This document shows, one piece after another, positions 1 through 13,599 of a stretch of 64,000 nucleotides of DNA; position 1 is the stretch's first letter, and each line of letters starts with the position of its first letter. The notes below the pieces were generated by a model, which worked only from the letters and a program-made list of their open reading frames with translations, had not been told where the DNA came from and searched no databases. The stretch lies in NCBI GenBank assembly GCA_001051155.2, contig JYIP02000009.1:1116001-1180000 (forward strand), in the 5' to 3' direction. The translations under genes were made by a program, and so were the position numbers. The DNA comes from Chrysoporthe austroafricana. Lineage: Eukaryota > Ascomycota > Sordariomycetes > Diaporthales > Cryphonectriaceae.

Positions 1-528
1 CTGATCGTTTGCTAAATATATTTGCTTTGCCGTTTTCCGATCCCTTATAGTAAACGATTTTTAAATTGAATTATAAAAAGAATTTTGCCTATTTGACTTG
101 CCGTTTATTTAAAGCTTTCGTTATTATAAATATAGTTAAGTTCTTATAATCGGAATGTATTATAATTTGGTATTTTATTCCGATTAAATAGTGCTATTAT
201 TCTTTAAATGCTTTTATAATTGCTATTAATTCCTTATCCGGAATGCTATAGTTGAGTTCTGAGCTATTTAATTTTTTCGAGAAGTTATTTATAATCTTAA
301 AGCGTTTCTGGTTATTTTATTAACCGAGCTATTTTCCTAATGCATAGTCCGATATATCGGTTTCGACTTTAAATAATTTGTTTAAGTCTGTTTCGCAAAA
401 TATAAGTTCTGATATTACTCGTTTCTTGATTTTGTCAAATGCTTCTTATACTTTTTATATTTATTCGAATTTTCGGTCTTTTTTCGTAAGATCCGTAAGA
501 AAGCGTATAATTTTGCTATAGTCCCGAA

Positions 529-1010
529 TAAACTATCAGTAAAAGTTAATATAGCTAAAGAATATTCTAATTTCTTTAATTTTCTCTAATATAAGCTATT
601 TCTTTATTGCTTGAATTTTATCTTTTTGTATGCTAATTTTGCTTAATTCTATCGTATAGCCGAGGTAATTGACTTTTTGCTAATAGAAATAGCATTTGCT
701 TAATTCAATTAGGAATTTATTATCTTGCAAAATTTGGAATACTTATTATATATACTATTTATAAGATTTAAAGTCTTTTGAATAAATAAGGATATTATTA
801 AAGTAAACGATAATAATAATATTTAAGTATTTACAGAAAATATTATTGATTATTTTTTGGAAAAATGCGAGCGTATTAGTTAATTTAAAAGGTAAAATTA
901 CGTATTTAAAATATTCGTAACGAGTCCTGAATGCCATTTTCCAAATATCGTTTTCTTTAATTCGGATATAATAATATCCTTCTTTGAGATCGAGCATAAT
1001 AAACTAACTT
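529..1010 (-). pseudogene. Reverse transcriptase domain remnant, copy 1
   Basis: The minus strand encodes a recognisable Ty3/gypsy RT core: LDLKEGYYYIRIKENDIWK, then an AFRTRYEYFKY block, then the catalytic region read as VYFNNILIYSKDF. In active enzymes that last block carries YxDD; here both catalytic aspartates have become asparagine, as expected from G-to-A change. The longest uninterrupted stretch is 755-997. The copy is dead as a polymerase. The part near 529 corresponds to the FLGFxNFYRRF segment where copy 4 was hit by the nested element. Confidence 0.88.
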
Positions 1011-3289
1011 ATTCCAATTAATCGGTTTTGCATTTCCTTTATTAGAAGTAAAGGATAGCGGTTTTTTATTATAATATTATTAAGCTATCTATAATTTATA
1101 TAAAGTCGTAATTTATTATTCTTTTTTAGTACAAATAGGATTGAGTATTTTACGAGTAATTATAATTTCCGTATATAACTTCTTTTTAGGTTTTTATCGA
1201 TATATTCTTTAAGTGTTTCGAGTCCTGCTTAGTTAAGCTTGTAAATAGGGTAATTCTTTAATTTCGTCTTTTCTTTCAGTAGAATTTTATAGTTAAAAGG
1301 GCCGTATTCTGGTAAACCGGTATTGAATTTCTTTTATTATAGTTTCTTGAATTCGTAATATTCTTTTAATATATTCTTAAATTCTAGTAACGGTTTTTCT
1401 TTATTTTCTGAGATTTGGAAGAACAAAAAGTACTGTTAAGCGTATTTTGCTTCCTTTGCTTCCTATTACTATTTTCGGGATTTAACCTCTAGGGCTTCCG
1501 GGTGCTTATTATTTATTAGCCCAAACTTTTGCCCGTAATCTCTTTATATTCGTTATTTCAAAAACTATATTTCTTTATAGTTTTATAATCCATATAGCTT
1601 TGTAATGCTCTGCGCTAAGTTAGTTTTTTATTAACCGCTAATTGCTTATATTGCTAGTCCGTCTTTAATTTATATTTGTAAGTTCGAAATATCCGTAACC
1701 CTTTCCTGTTTTCTAGTAAAACCGTTTGCTTTAAAGGTATATTTAAGCCTATTTAGGCGCATATTTCTGATATTATTTTCAGTAATTAGATCTTTCCTTT
1801 TTCTATTAATTATAACCTTCTTAATAAGTATAGCTTATTCCTATAAAATTTAGCTAATAGTCCAATCGATATAAGGGTTATGCTTTTTAAATTAAAGTAT
1901 TTTTAAAATTAACTTATATTATGCTATATTTATAATATCGAAAGTAATTCTTATTATAAGGCTTTAAATTGAAATAAGTAAGTAATTAGTTTTTATATCG
2001 ATTATATTAAAATTATATACGACCGCTTTTCTTTCTATAATATTGAGTTTATAAGGATTTTTCTTTTGCATTTAAGGAATCCGTTCTTTATTAACGATTT
2101 CTAGCGAAATAAAATTCCTTTATACGCTATTATTTAAAAATGCGCTATATTGCTATTTATTAATATATGCGTTTAATATAATATATTTTTCGTTTTCTTT
2201 CGTAATTGCGTATAAGGACCTTATAATCCTAATTGGTTATTATCCCGTTATAAGCAATCCTTTCCTTTTAAGGTATTTTGGGCTTCTTTTATTACTTATT
2301 TTGCTAGCTTTCATATTTGGCTTTAATTATACTGTTTTGCTTTCTCAGCTTTTTGCAATCGGTATTATTCTTTAGCTTTATCTTGCATATAAATAGAATA
2401 TATTATAATATAATATTATTCCTATATCGTTCTTCTTTAAATGCATTTCTATAAGCAATTGTCGGGTAATTTAATATGGGCATTATTATCTTTAATATGC
2501 AAGACTTTTTTATATTTTTTTCGGGATTCTATAATAAGTTAAATTAATTAATCCTATTTTTTGATAAGAAACTAATTATATTTGACTTTCTCGTTAAAAT
2601 ATATCTAATAATTATAATAGACGCAATATATTCAAATAAGTTTATAATAACGAGAATATAAATAATTAATCCGTATATCTTTTTAAAGCTTATATTTATT
2701 ATTCTGAAATGGAATGCTTTAGAAAAGTTCTTATAACGTAAATCCGTAAATAAAGTATTTAATTTTCGTATATTTGGTTATTTAATTACCGTATCTTTAT
2801 TGCGGCTGGCTTATATTAAAGATATTATATTCTTTCGATTCTTTTTCGAATATAAGGATTAGTAAGTTATCCGGTTATCGGTCTTGCAATATTGCAATGC
2901 TTAGTACTAGTATTATTATATTCTGAATTCCGAATTTTTCTTTTATTATTGCTTCCTATTATCTTTTAAAGTAATAACCGAAAGGGAATTTTCTTAAATC
3001 TCTTTCTTTAATATCGAAAGGATTGCTCGAGCAGTCGGAATTATTGCTATTTATAGCCGTATCGTAAAGTAAGCTTTTTCTTTCTATAGCGAGTTGCTTT
3101 TATCCTTTAAGTTTATATAAAAATTATCTTAAACCTTCTTTTGCTAAGAAATGCAATAAGCAATAATTTTAATAATAAGCCGTCCAGCTTATGCTGCTAT
3201 AATTAGGGTTTGCTATTTGTTCTAGCAAGATATTTTCGTTTAGCTAATTGGGTTCTTATTATTAAATAATGTTAACTTGCTTTTCTAAA

Positions 3290-4230
3290 ACTAGCTTCCA
3301 TTCTCATTTCCTTTTTTCCTAACAATAATTGCAAGCAATATAGCCTTTCTTGCTGCAATTATAATAAATAATCTTTTTGCATTATTCTCGTATAAAAGTA
3401 TTCAGTTTTATAAGTTTAATATATATTATATTTAAATAAGCTATATTATTCCGGGTTTTTTGCTAGAACTTGCATTTTCTTAAATTGGGTTAATATTTCG
3501 GGGCGCTATTATAGTTTTTCTATTATGCCGCTTATAGAATCGGTTATCGATACGGATTGCTTTATTAATAAACTTGCTAAATTTTTCGGATTAGTTTTCC
3601 TTATAGAATTCGTCCTTAATTTTTTCTTTAAATCTTGCATAATAAATATTTATAAAAAGTTTATCCTTATAATCGAAATAAGCAATAATTTGTCGGAACT
3701 TGGCCGTATAATCCGTTACTAAGCCGGTTTGTTATAATGCTTTCAATTGCCGTATTGCAATGCATTTCTTATCCGGATTTCCAAAAGTCTTAATAAGGGC
3801 TGATTCAAAGTTGGCATAGCGCTGAAAAATGCATTTGGTATTTTCAAAACGGAAGTTTTTATTATTATCCAAATAGTTGCGAAAAGTTAATTCTTATTAC
3901 TAAAAGGCTATTCTTTCGAAACGATTTCTTGCGAAATCGATTTTGTTATAAGTAATCCTGAATTGAGTGCTATAATGCTTGAAATATGCTTTGAATTAAG
4001 TTAAAAAAGCCTAAAAATCTCTTCTAATGCTTTTATAAAGCTTTAGCTTATTAAGCTTGAAAGCTTTAGCTTGCTAGAAAGCATTGAAACGGAAAATTTT
4101 GTTTTTCATTTCTTCGAGCTATTAGTAAAAGGCTATATTTTATTGCTGGAATTGCTTATTAATAAGGATAGTTAGAGTTTCTTTCTGGGAAGCTTGGTTG
4201 CCGGAAGAAAACGGAATTTAAAGCGCTATC
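3290..4230 (-). pseudogene. Gag remnant with decayed CCHC zinc knuckle, copy 1
   Basis: The minus strand reads as a retrotransposon gag with frequent TAA/TAG interruptions at likely Gln positions. Recognisable segments include a capsid-like FLTxFKAYFKHYSTQFR-type stretch around 3,950-4,030 and FESALIKTFG near 3,790. At about 3,331-3,375 lies the nucleocapsid knuckle: the expected C-X2-C-X4-H-X4-C reads Tyr, Cys, Tyr, Cys, so the first Cys and the His are lost. The plus-strand ORF at 3,525-3,722 is only its antisense shadow. Confidence 0.82.
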
Positions 4231-4292
4231 GTATTCTTAATATTGCTTAAAAGGAAATATACCGAACCGTTTTTAAATAAAAATTATCAAAA

Positions 4293-4720
4293 TATTATAA
4301 ATGCTATAGCAGTACCGAAATAGCTATAGAGTCGGAAGGTTTATATTAGCAAGAACAGTACTAAGTATAGCCTTAAATCTTAAGAACGAAATTATTAAGT
4401 ATTACAGAGTTTATAAGCTTTAAATAGCTATTAATAATAAAATTCAATTAATACTTAAATTAATAACTGAAAAGCTATATCTTTCTATCTTAATATATAT
4501 CTAGTCCTTATATATTTAGCTTTTCATCCTTAAATTATTGGCTTACTAAATAATCTAGTGATTTATGCTTACCGGATTATTGGGCGAGTTAATAATCTTT
4601 ATCTTATTTAACTTTAACCCTGGGTTGGTAGTTTTCAGAGTTTCTTTGAATAGGAAAGGGTCGAGCGCCTGAATATCGGATTCCTCTATTGCAATCTTAA
4701 TTTCTTATCGAGTTATAATA
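4293..4720 (-). repeat. 5' LTR of Ty3/gypsy copy 1
   Basis: About 428 bp bounded by TATTATAA on the left and TTATAATA on the right, which are decayed forms of an inverted TGTTATAA/TTATAACA end pair. It aligns with the LTRs at 9,050-9,497, 11,651-12,110 and, in reverse, 27,869-28,346. It carries an inverted repeat with AACTGAAAAGCTA at 4,465 and TAGCTTTTCA at 4,517, also found in the other LTRs. Confidence 0.8.
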
Positions 4721-7700
4721 CTAATAGTTTAATCGTTTGCTAAATGCATTTGCTTTATTATTTTCAAATTTTTTGCAATAAATAATTTTTAAATCGAATT
4801 ATAAGAGGAATTCTGCTTATTTAACTTATTATCTATTCAAGATTTTTATTATTATAAATATTATTAAATTCTTATAATTAAAATGCATTATAATTTAATA
4901 TTTAATTCCGATTAAATAGTATTGCTATTTTTCGCATGCTTTTATAATTGCTATTAATTCCTTATTTAGAATGCTATAATTGAATTCCGGGCTATTTAGT
5001 TTCTTTGAAAAATTGCTTACGATTCGGAAATATCTTTAATCGTTTCGTTAATTAAACTGTTTTCCGAGCGTATAATCTAATATATTAATCTCGATTTTAA
5101 ATGGCTTATTTGGATTTGCTTTGCAAAATATAAATTCTAATATAATTCTTTTTTTAATTTTGTCGAATGCTTCTTATGCTTTTTATATTTATTCGAACTT
5201 TCGATCTTTTTTCGTAAAATCCGTAAAAGGGCATACGATCTTATTATAATTTCGGATAAATTATCGATAAAAGTTAGCATAATTGAAAAAGGCTTTAATT
5301 TCTTTAGTTTTTTCTAATATAAACTATTCTTTTACTATTTAAATTTTATTTTTTTATATATTAATCTTGCTTAATTTTATCGTATAATCGAAATAATTAA
5401 TTTTTTGCTAATAAAAGCAATATTTGCTTAATTCGATTAAGAATTTATTATTTTACAAAATTTGAAATACTTATTATATATATTATTTATATAATTCGAA
5501 ATCTCTTAAATAAATAAGAATATCGTTAAAATAAATAATAATAATAATATTCAAGTATTTACGAAAAATATTATTAATTATTTTTTGGAAAAATATAAGC
5601 GTATTAATTAGTTTAAAAGGTAAGATTATATATTCGAAATATCTATAATAGGTTTTAAATGCTATTTTCCAAATATCGTTTTCTTTAATCCGGATATAAT
5701 AATATTCTTCTTTAAGATTAAATATAATAAACCAATTTGCTCTAATTAATTAATCTCGCATTTTTCCTATTAGAAGTAAAGGATAGCGATTTTTAATCGT
5801 AATATTATTAAATTATCGGTAGTTTATATAAAGTCGTAATTTGCTATTCTTTTTAAATATAAATAAGATTGAATATTTTGCGAGTAATTGCAATTTCCGT
5901 ATATAGCTTTTCTTTAGATTTTTGTTAATATATTCTTTAAGTATTTCGAGCTTTGTTTAATCGAGCTTATAAATAAAGTAGTTCTGAGGTTTTATCCTTT
6001 CTTTCAATAGAATTTTATAGTTAAAAGGGCTGTATTTTAGTAAACCGGTATCGAATTTCTTTTGTTATAGTTTCTTGAATTCGTAATATTCTTTTAATAC
6101 GTTTTTGAATTCTAATAGCAGTATTTCCTTATTTTCTGAGATTTGAAAAAACAAAAAGTACTGTTAAGCGTACTTTGCTTTGCTTGCTTTTTATTATTGC
6201 TTTCGGGGCTTAACTTCTAATAGTTTCGGGTATTTATTATTTATTAGCTTAAATCTCTGCTTGTAATTCTTTTGCATTTACCGTTTTAAAAGCTATATTT
6301 CCTTATAATTCTATAAATCATATAGTTTTGTAATGCTTTATGCTAAATCGATTTTCTATCGGTCGCTAATTGCTTAATTTTTTAATTTATTTTTAATTTA
6401 TACTTATAAGTTCAAAATATCCGTAATCTTTTCCTATTTCGCAAATTCGTTTGCTTTAAAAGTAATATTTAAACTTATTTAAGCGCATATTCTTAATATT
6501 ATCCTTAATAATTAAAACTTTCTTTTTTTCGTTAATTGCAACTCTTTTAATAAATACGGCTTATTCTTATAAAATCTGGCTAATAGTTTAATTAATTCGA
6601 AAATTATGCTTTTTAAGCTAAAGTATTCTTAAAATCAATTCGTATTAAGCTATATTTATAATATTAAAAGAAGTTTTTATTATAAAGCTTTAAATCGAAA
6701 TAAATAAATAATTAATTTCTATATCGATTATATTAAAATTATATGCAATCGCTTTTCTTTTTATAATATTAAGCTTATAAAAATCTTTCTTTTATATTTA
6801 AAGAATTCGTTCTTTATTAATAATTTTTAATAAAATAAAATTTCTTTATACGTTATTATTTAAGAGTATGCCGTATTATTACCCGTTAATATATGCATTT
6901 AATATAATATATCTCTTATTTTCTTTCGTAATCGCGTATAAGGATTTCGTAATCTTAATCGGCTATTATCCTATTATAAGCAATCTTTCTCTTTTGAAAT
7001 ATTCTAAGCTTCTTTTGCTATTCGCTTTGCTAATCTTTTTGCTTAGCTTTAGCCGTACTATTTTGCCTTTTTAGCTTTCTGCAATCGATACTATTTTTTA
7101 GCCTTATTTTATATATAAATAAAATATGCTATAACGTAATATTATTTCTATATCGTTTTTCCTTAAATGCATTTCTATAAATAGTTATTAAGTAGTCCAA
7201 TATAAGCATTATTGTTTTCGATATGCAAGATCTTTTTATATTTTCTTCGGAATTTTATAATGGGTTGGATTAATTAATTCTATTCTTTAATTGAAAACTA
7301 ATTATATTTAACTTTTTTATTAAAATATATTTAATAATTGTAATAAATATAGTATATTTAAGCAAGTTTATAGTAATGAAAGTATAAATAACTAATCTTT
7401 TTATTTTCTTAAAGTTTGTATTCGTTATTCTGAAACGGGATGCTTTAGAAAAGTTCTTATAATATAAGCCCGTAAATAAAGTATTCAATTTTCATATGCT
7501 TGAATATCCAGCTATTTTATTTTAATCGTTCTTGCTTTGCATATTAAGTAATTGCCTTTTCTATTTTTATACCGAGTTTCTTTTCGAATATAAGGGTTAA
7601 TAAGTTATCTAATTATTTATCTTGCAATACCGCTTTTTCAAATATAGCGCTAAGTATAAGTATTTTCATTTATTAAGTACTAATTTCCTCTTTTATTATT

Positions 7701-8039
7701 GCATTCTATTATCGATCGAAATAGTAATTTAAAAAAAACCTTCTTAAGTCTTTTTCCTTAATATTTAAAGGGTTGCTTAAATAGTCGGAATTATTGCTAT
7801 TTATAGCCGTATCGTAAATAAGCCCTTTTTTTCTTATAACGAATTGCTTTTATCCTTTAAATTTGCGTAAGAACTATTCTGAATTTTCTTTTGCTAAGAA
7901 ATGCAATAAGCAATAGTTTTAATAGCAAGCCGTTTAGCTTATATTATTATAGTTAAAGTCCGCTGCTTATTCTGGCCGGATATTATTGTTTAGCTAATTG
8001 GGTTTTTATTATTATATAATGCTAATTTATCTTTCTAGA

Positions 8040-8980
8040 ATTAGCTTCCAATTTCGTTTCTTTTTCTCTTAATAGCAATTGCATACAATATAGCCTTTCT
8101 TGCCGCAATTATAGCAAGTAATTCCCTTGCATTATTCTTATATTAAGGTATTTAATTCTATAAGTTTAATATATATAGTATCTAAATAGGCTATATTATT
8201 CCGGGTTTTCTGCTAAAATTTCCGTTTTCCCAAATTGGGTTAATATTTCGGAATGCTATTATAGTTCTTTTGTTATTACTAGCGCCGTTTATAAAATCGG
8301 TTATCGATACGGACCGCTTTATTAATAAATTTATTAAGCTTTTCGAGTCGGTTTTCCTTATAAAGTTCGTCCTTAATTTCTTCTTTAAATCTTGCGTAAT
8401 AAGCGTTTATAAAGAATTCGTTTTCATAATTAAAATAAGCAATAATCTGTTTAAACTTAGCCGTATAATTCGCAGCTAAACTAGTTTATCGAAATGCTTC
8501 TAATTGCTATATTGCAATATATCTCTTATTTGAATTCCTGAAAGTTTTAATAAGAGCCGATTCGAAATTAACATAGCGCTAAAAAATGCATTTCGTATCC
8601 TTAAAACGGAAATTCTCGTTATTATTCAAATAATTACGGAAAGTTAACTTTTATTATTGAAAAGCCGTTTTTTTAATGCGGCTTTTTGCAAAGTTAATTT
8701 TGTTATAAATAGTTCTGAATTAAGCGCCTTAATGCTTGAAATAAGCTTTAAATTAAGTTAAGAAAGCCTGGAAATCTTTTCGAATGCCTTTATAAAGCTT
8801 AAGCTTATTAAGCTTGAAAGCCTTAGCTTATTAAAAAGCATTAAAGCGGAAAACCTCGTTTTTAACTTTCTCGAGCTGCTAATATAGGGCTATATTTTGC
8901 TGCTAGAATTATTCGTTAATAAAGATAATTAAGGCTTCTTCTTGAAAGGTTTAATTGCTAGAAGAAAATAAGGTTTAGAA
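8040..8980 (-). pseudogene. Gag remnant, copy 2
   Basis: Same gag as copy 1, minus strand, with many TAA/TAG stops. The zinc knuckle at about 8,075-8,121 keeps all three cysteines (CYNCGKKGYIVCNC) but the His is Tyr, a single C-to-T change in the CAT codon. The plus-strand ORF at 8,270-8,479 is an antisense shadow. Confidence 0.82.
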
Positions 8981-9049
8981 CGTTATTATATTTTCGATAT
9001 TATTTAAAAGGGTATATATTAAACCGTTTTTAAATAAAAGTCGTAAAAA

Positions 9050-9497
9050 TATTATAAACGCTGCAATAATTCTAAGATAAACTGTAATATTAAGTAATTT
9101 ATGCTAGCAAAAGCAGTGTTAAATATAGCTTTAAATACCGGAAATATATTCAGTAAAGTATTGCAATATTTATAAGCCAATAAAGCTATTATTCGGAAAT
9201 ATAATAAGGTTTAAATAATACTTAAATTCACGATTAAAGAGCTATAATAATTTATTTAATAAATATCTTATTCTTATATATTCAGCTTTTCAATATAGAT
9301 TTATTAAATCTGGAATAAATTTTTAGATCTTAAGTTTGCTAAATTTAAAGCAAATCCCCAGATCCTCTTTATTTTATAACTCTAACCTTAAGTTACGTAA
9401 GCAGTTATAGGGTTTTTTTCAGGCGAGGCTAGAGGTGAAATGCCTGGCTAGCTCTTTTCTCTTTCCGTATCTCCCGATCCCTTATTAAGTTATAATA
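9050..9497 (-). repeat. 5' LTR of Ty3/gypsy copy 2
   Basis: About 448 bp, from TATTATAA at 9,050 to TTATAATA at 9,497. It is homologous to the other family LTRs. The inner part (for example 9,300-9,480) keeps a higher GC content than other copies, so RIP was less complete there. Confidence 0.8.
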
Positions 9498-12110
9498 TAT
9501 ATGCGTTTAAAATAATATATTTTTTATTTTCCTTAATAGCTGCGCATAGGGATTTCGTAATTCTGATCGGCTGCTATTCCGTTACAAGCGATTTTTTCCT
9601 TTTGAAATATTCTGAACTTATTTCGCTATTTATTTTGCTAGCTTCTTTATTAAATTTTAACCGTATTGCTTTGCCTTTTCAGCTTTTTGCAATTTATACT
9701 ATTTTCTAGCTTTATTTTGCATATAAATAGAATATGCTATAATATAATATTATTTCTATATTATTTTTCCTTAAATATACTTCTATAAATAATTATTAAA
9801 TAATTCGATATAAGCATTGTTATTCTTAATATATAAGACTTTCCTATATTTTTTTCGGGCTTCCGTAATAAATTGGATTAATTAATCTTATTCTCTAATT
9901 AAAAACTAATTATATTTAACTTTCTCGCTAAAATATATCTAGCAATTATAGTAAATATAATATATTTAAGCAAGTTTATAATAATAAGAGTATAAGTAAT
10001 TAATCTTTTTATCTTTTTGAAATTTATATTCGCTATTCTGGAATAAAATGCTTTAAAAGAATTCTTATAGCGTAAGCCCGTATACGAAATGCTTTATTTT
10101 TATATATTTAATTATTTAATTGCTATATTTCTAATAAAGCTATTAAGCATATTAAGTTCCCGATTTCTTTATTTTTATAACGAATACCTTTTCGAGAATT
10201 AATAGATTATTTAATTATCTATTTTACAATACTATTTCTTTAATTATAATATTAAGTATTAATGCTTTTATATGCTAAATATCGAGTTTTTCTTCTATTA
10301 TTGTTTTCTATTATTATTCGAAATAATAATTTAAAGAAAACCTTCTTAAGTTTGCTTCTTTAATATTTAATAAATTGCTTGAATAGTTTGAATTACTGCT
10401 ATTTATAACCGTATCGTAAAGAGGGCTTTTCTTTCTTATAGCGAATTGCTTTTATTCTTTAAATTTATATAGAAATTATTTTAAACTTTCTTTTGCCGAA
10501 AAATACAATAAGCAATAATTTTAATAGCAGGCCGTCCAGCTTATATTGCTATAATCAGAGTCCGTTATTTATTCCGATAAAATATTATTGCTTAATTAAT
10601 TAAGTTCTTATTATTAAGTAATATTAATTTGTCTTTCCGGAACTAATTTCTATTTTCGCTTTTTCTTTTCTTAATAATAATTACGGGCAATATAGCCTTT
10701 CTTGCCGCAATTATAATAAATAATTCTCTTATATTATTCTCGTATAAAAGTATTTAATTCTATAGATTTAATATGCATAATGCTTAAATAAGTTATATTA
10801 TTTCGGTTTTTTTGTTAAAATTTGCGTTTCTTAAAATTGGATTAATATTTCGGAATACTATTATAATTCTTTTAGCATTACTGCTAGCATTCGTAAAGTC
10901 GATTATCGATACGAATTGCTTTATTAATAAACTTATTAAGTTTTTCGAATTAGTTTTCTTTATAGAATTCGTCTTTAATTTTTTCTTTAAATTTTGCATA
11001 ATAAGCATCTATAAAGGGTTCGTTTTTATAATCGAAATAAGCTATAATCTATCTGAATTTAGCTATATAATCTGCAGCTAAACTGGTTTATCGGAATGCT
11101 TTTAGCTATCGTATTGCAATATATCGTTTATCCGGATTTCTAAAAGTTTTAGTAAAAGCTAATTCAAAATTAGCATAATGCTAGAAAATGCGTTTGGTAT
11201 TTTCGGAACGAAAGTTTTCGCTATTATTTAAGTAATTGCATAAAGTCGGTTTTTATTATTGGAAAGCAATTCTTTCGAAACGGCTTTTCGCAAAATCGAT
11301 TTTATTATAAATAATCCTGAACTAAGTATTATAATGCTTGAAATAAGCTTTAAGCTGGATTAAGAAAGCCTGAAAGTTTCTATATATACTTTTATAAAGC
11401 TTAAGCTTATCGAGCTTAAAAGCTTTAGCTTGCTAAAAGGCATTAAAACGGAAAACTTTATTCTTAACTTCTTTAAGCTATTAGTATAAGGCTATATTTT
11501 GCTGCTAGAACTATTCGTTAATAAGGATAGCTAGAGCTTTTTCTTAAAGAATCGGGTTATTAGAAGAAAACGGAATTTAAAGCGCTATCGTATTTCGGAT
11601 ATTGCTTAAAAAGTATATATTAAACCGTTTTTAAATAAGAGTCGTAAAAATATTATAAATGCTATAATAATTCTAAAATTTACTATAAAGTTAAAAGGGT
11701 TTATATTAGCAAAAGCAGTATTAAATATATTCTTTAAATATCAAAATATATTTAATAAAGTATTGCAATATTTATAAGCTTAAACGGCTATTATTTAAGT
11801 AATTTAATAAGGTTTAAATAGTATTTAGATTTACGACTGAAAAGCTATAATAATTTATATAGTAAATATTTTATTCTTATATATCCAGCTTTTCAATTTG
11901 GCTTATTTAACTTATTTAATAAGTAAAGTAAATATGTTTATTTAGCTTATTAAGTAATTTAAGTAATTCTTATTTTATCTCACTTTAACCTTTAATTACG
12001 TAAGTAAATATAAGTCTTTTTTAAGCAAAGCTAACAAAATAATAACTTAATAGCTTCTTTTATATACTATATGCCCTGGTTTATATATTGAATTATAATA
12101 TATAGAAAAG
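9498..12110 (-). mobile_element. Ty3/gypsy LTR retrotransposon copy 3 (only gag side and 5' LTR in window)
   Basis: The interior starts at 9,498 within pol, matching copy 2 from about 6,890 at an offset near 2,605 bp. It continues through gag (about 10,660-11,600) to the 5' LTR at 11,651-12,110. The RT and everything 3' of it are absent on the left, where the copy 2 LTR begins, consistent with copy 2 having inserted into copy 3. The gag zinc knuckle near 10,672-10,722 retains one of the three cysteines. ORFs at 10,793-11,008 (-) and 10,812-11,081 (+) are gag and its antisense shadow. Confidence 0.86.
11651..12110 (-). repeat. 5' LTR of Ty3/gypsy copy 3
   Basis: About 460 bp from TATTATAA at 11,651 to TTATAATA ending at 12,110. 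It carries the same inverted pair GACTGAAAAGCTA (11,835) and CAGCTTTTCA (11,886) as the other copies. The next base begins the interior of copy 4, in the opposite orientation. Confidence 0.8.
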
Positions 12111-13599
12111 TTTTATATATTGAAAATAATAACGCTTATATCAAATTACTCGATAATTGTTTATAAAAATGCATTTAAAGAAAAACGATATAAGAGCAAT
12201 ATTATATTATAATATACTTTATTTATATATAAAATAAAGCTAAAAAATAGCATAAATTGCAAAAGGCTAAAAAAGTAAAGCAATATAGCTAAAGCTAAAT
12301 AAAGAAACTAATAAAGCAAATAGCGAAATAAGCTTAAAATACTTTAAAAAGGAAAGATTGCTTATAATGAAATAATAGCCGATCAAAATTATAAAGTCTT
12401 TATATATTATTATTAAGGAAAATAAAAAGCATATTATTCTGAATATATATATTAACGGGTAACGATATAATACGCTATTAAATAGCAGCGTATAAAGAAA
12501 TTTTATTTTGCTAGAAATCGTTAATAAAAAATAAATTCTTTAAATGCAAAAAAAGAAACTTTATAAACTTAATATTATAAAAAGAAAAGCGATTGCATAT
12601 AACTTTAATATAATCGATATAAAAACTAATTACTTACTTATTTCGATTTAAAGCCTTATAATAAATATTACTTTCGATATTAAAAATATAATATAGCATA
12701 AATTAATTTTAAGAATATTTTAATTCAAAAAGCATAATTTTTAAATCGATTAAATTATTAATTAAATTTTATAAAAATAAGCCGTATTTATTAAAATAAT
12801 TGCAATTAACGAAACGAGAAAAAATCTAATTATTAAAGATAATATTAAGAATATATGCTTAAATAAGCTTAAATATACTTTTAAAACGGAAGAATTTATT
12901 AAAATATAAGGAAAGGTTACGGATATTTCAAACTTATAAATATAAATTAAAAACAAATTAAAAATTTAAGCAATTAGCAATTAGCAATTAGCAAAAAGCT
13001 AATTCAATATAAAGCATTACGAAATTATATAAGCTATAGAACTATAAGGAAATACGGCTTCCAATATAATTGTTATAAAGAGATTACGAAAAAAGATTTG
13101 GCTTAATAAATAATAAATATTCAAAACTATTAGAAATTAAGCCGCAAAAGCAGAAATAAGAAGCAAAAGAAGCAAAATACGCTTAATAATACCTTTTATT
13201 CTTCCAAATTACAAAAAACGAGAAAAGACTATTATTAAAACTTAAAAATATATTATAGGAATATTATAAATTCAAGAAGCTATAGCAAAAGAAATTTAAT
13301 ATTAGCTTATTAAAATATAGCTTTTACGATTACGAAATCTTATTAAAAGAAAAGGCTAAGCTACGATTCTATTTTATTTGTAAGCTCGATTAAGCAAAGC
13401 TTAAAGCACTTAAAGAATATATTAACAAAAACTTGAAAAAAGCTATATACGGAAATCGCAATTATTCGTAAAATATTTAATTTTATTTATATTCAAAAAG
13501 AATAGCAAGTTATAACTTTATATAAATTATTAATAACTTAATAATATTACGATAAAAAACCGCTATTCGCTACTTTTAATAAAAGAAATGCAAAATTAT

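Larger units (their letters stand above)
1..4720 (-). mobile_element. Ty3/gypsy LTR retrotransposon copy 1 (RIP-degraded, 3' part beyond window)
   Basis: The element reads on the minus strand, from its 5' LTR at 4,293-4,720 leftward through gag and protease/reverse transcriptase; RNase H and integrase would lie beyond position 1. It is seen from a gag-like reading frame with a degenerate zinc knuckle near 3,340, an RT block at 755-1,000, and near-identity at a constant offset of about 4,727 bp to copy 2. Stops are almost all TAA or TAG where CAA, CAG or TGG would be expected, which is the RIP signature. The right end abuts the interior of copy 2 with no spacer, so copy 1 probably inserted into copy 2. 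It is non-functional. The family assignment rests on motif recognition. Confidence 0.88.
4721..9497 (-). mobile_element. Ty3/gypsy LTR retrotransposon copy 2 (RIP-degraded, truncated on the left by copy 1)
   Basis: A second minus-strand copy of the family, parallel to copy 1 at a constant offset of about 4,727 bp (4,750 near gag because of small indels). It holds an RT block around 5,250-5,740 whose YxDD box reads YFND, a gag around 8,040-8,980 and the 5' LTR at 9,050-9,497. Its 3' part is missing at 4,721 exactly where the LTR of copy 1 ends, so the rest is predicted to lie left of the window. Its right LTR abuts the interior of copy 3. It has no intact ORF. Confidence 0.87.

Noticed and set aside
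3525..3722. Plus-strand ORF of 65 codons in the AT-rich region
   Set aside because: It is the antisense of the gag frame of copy 1; the same shadow recurs at 8,270-8,479 and 10,812-11,081.
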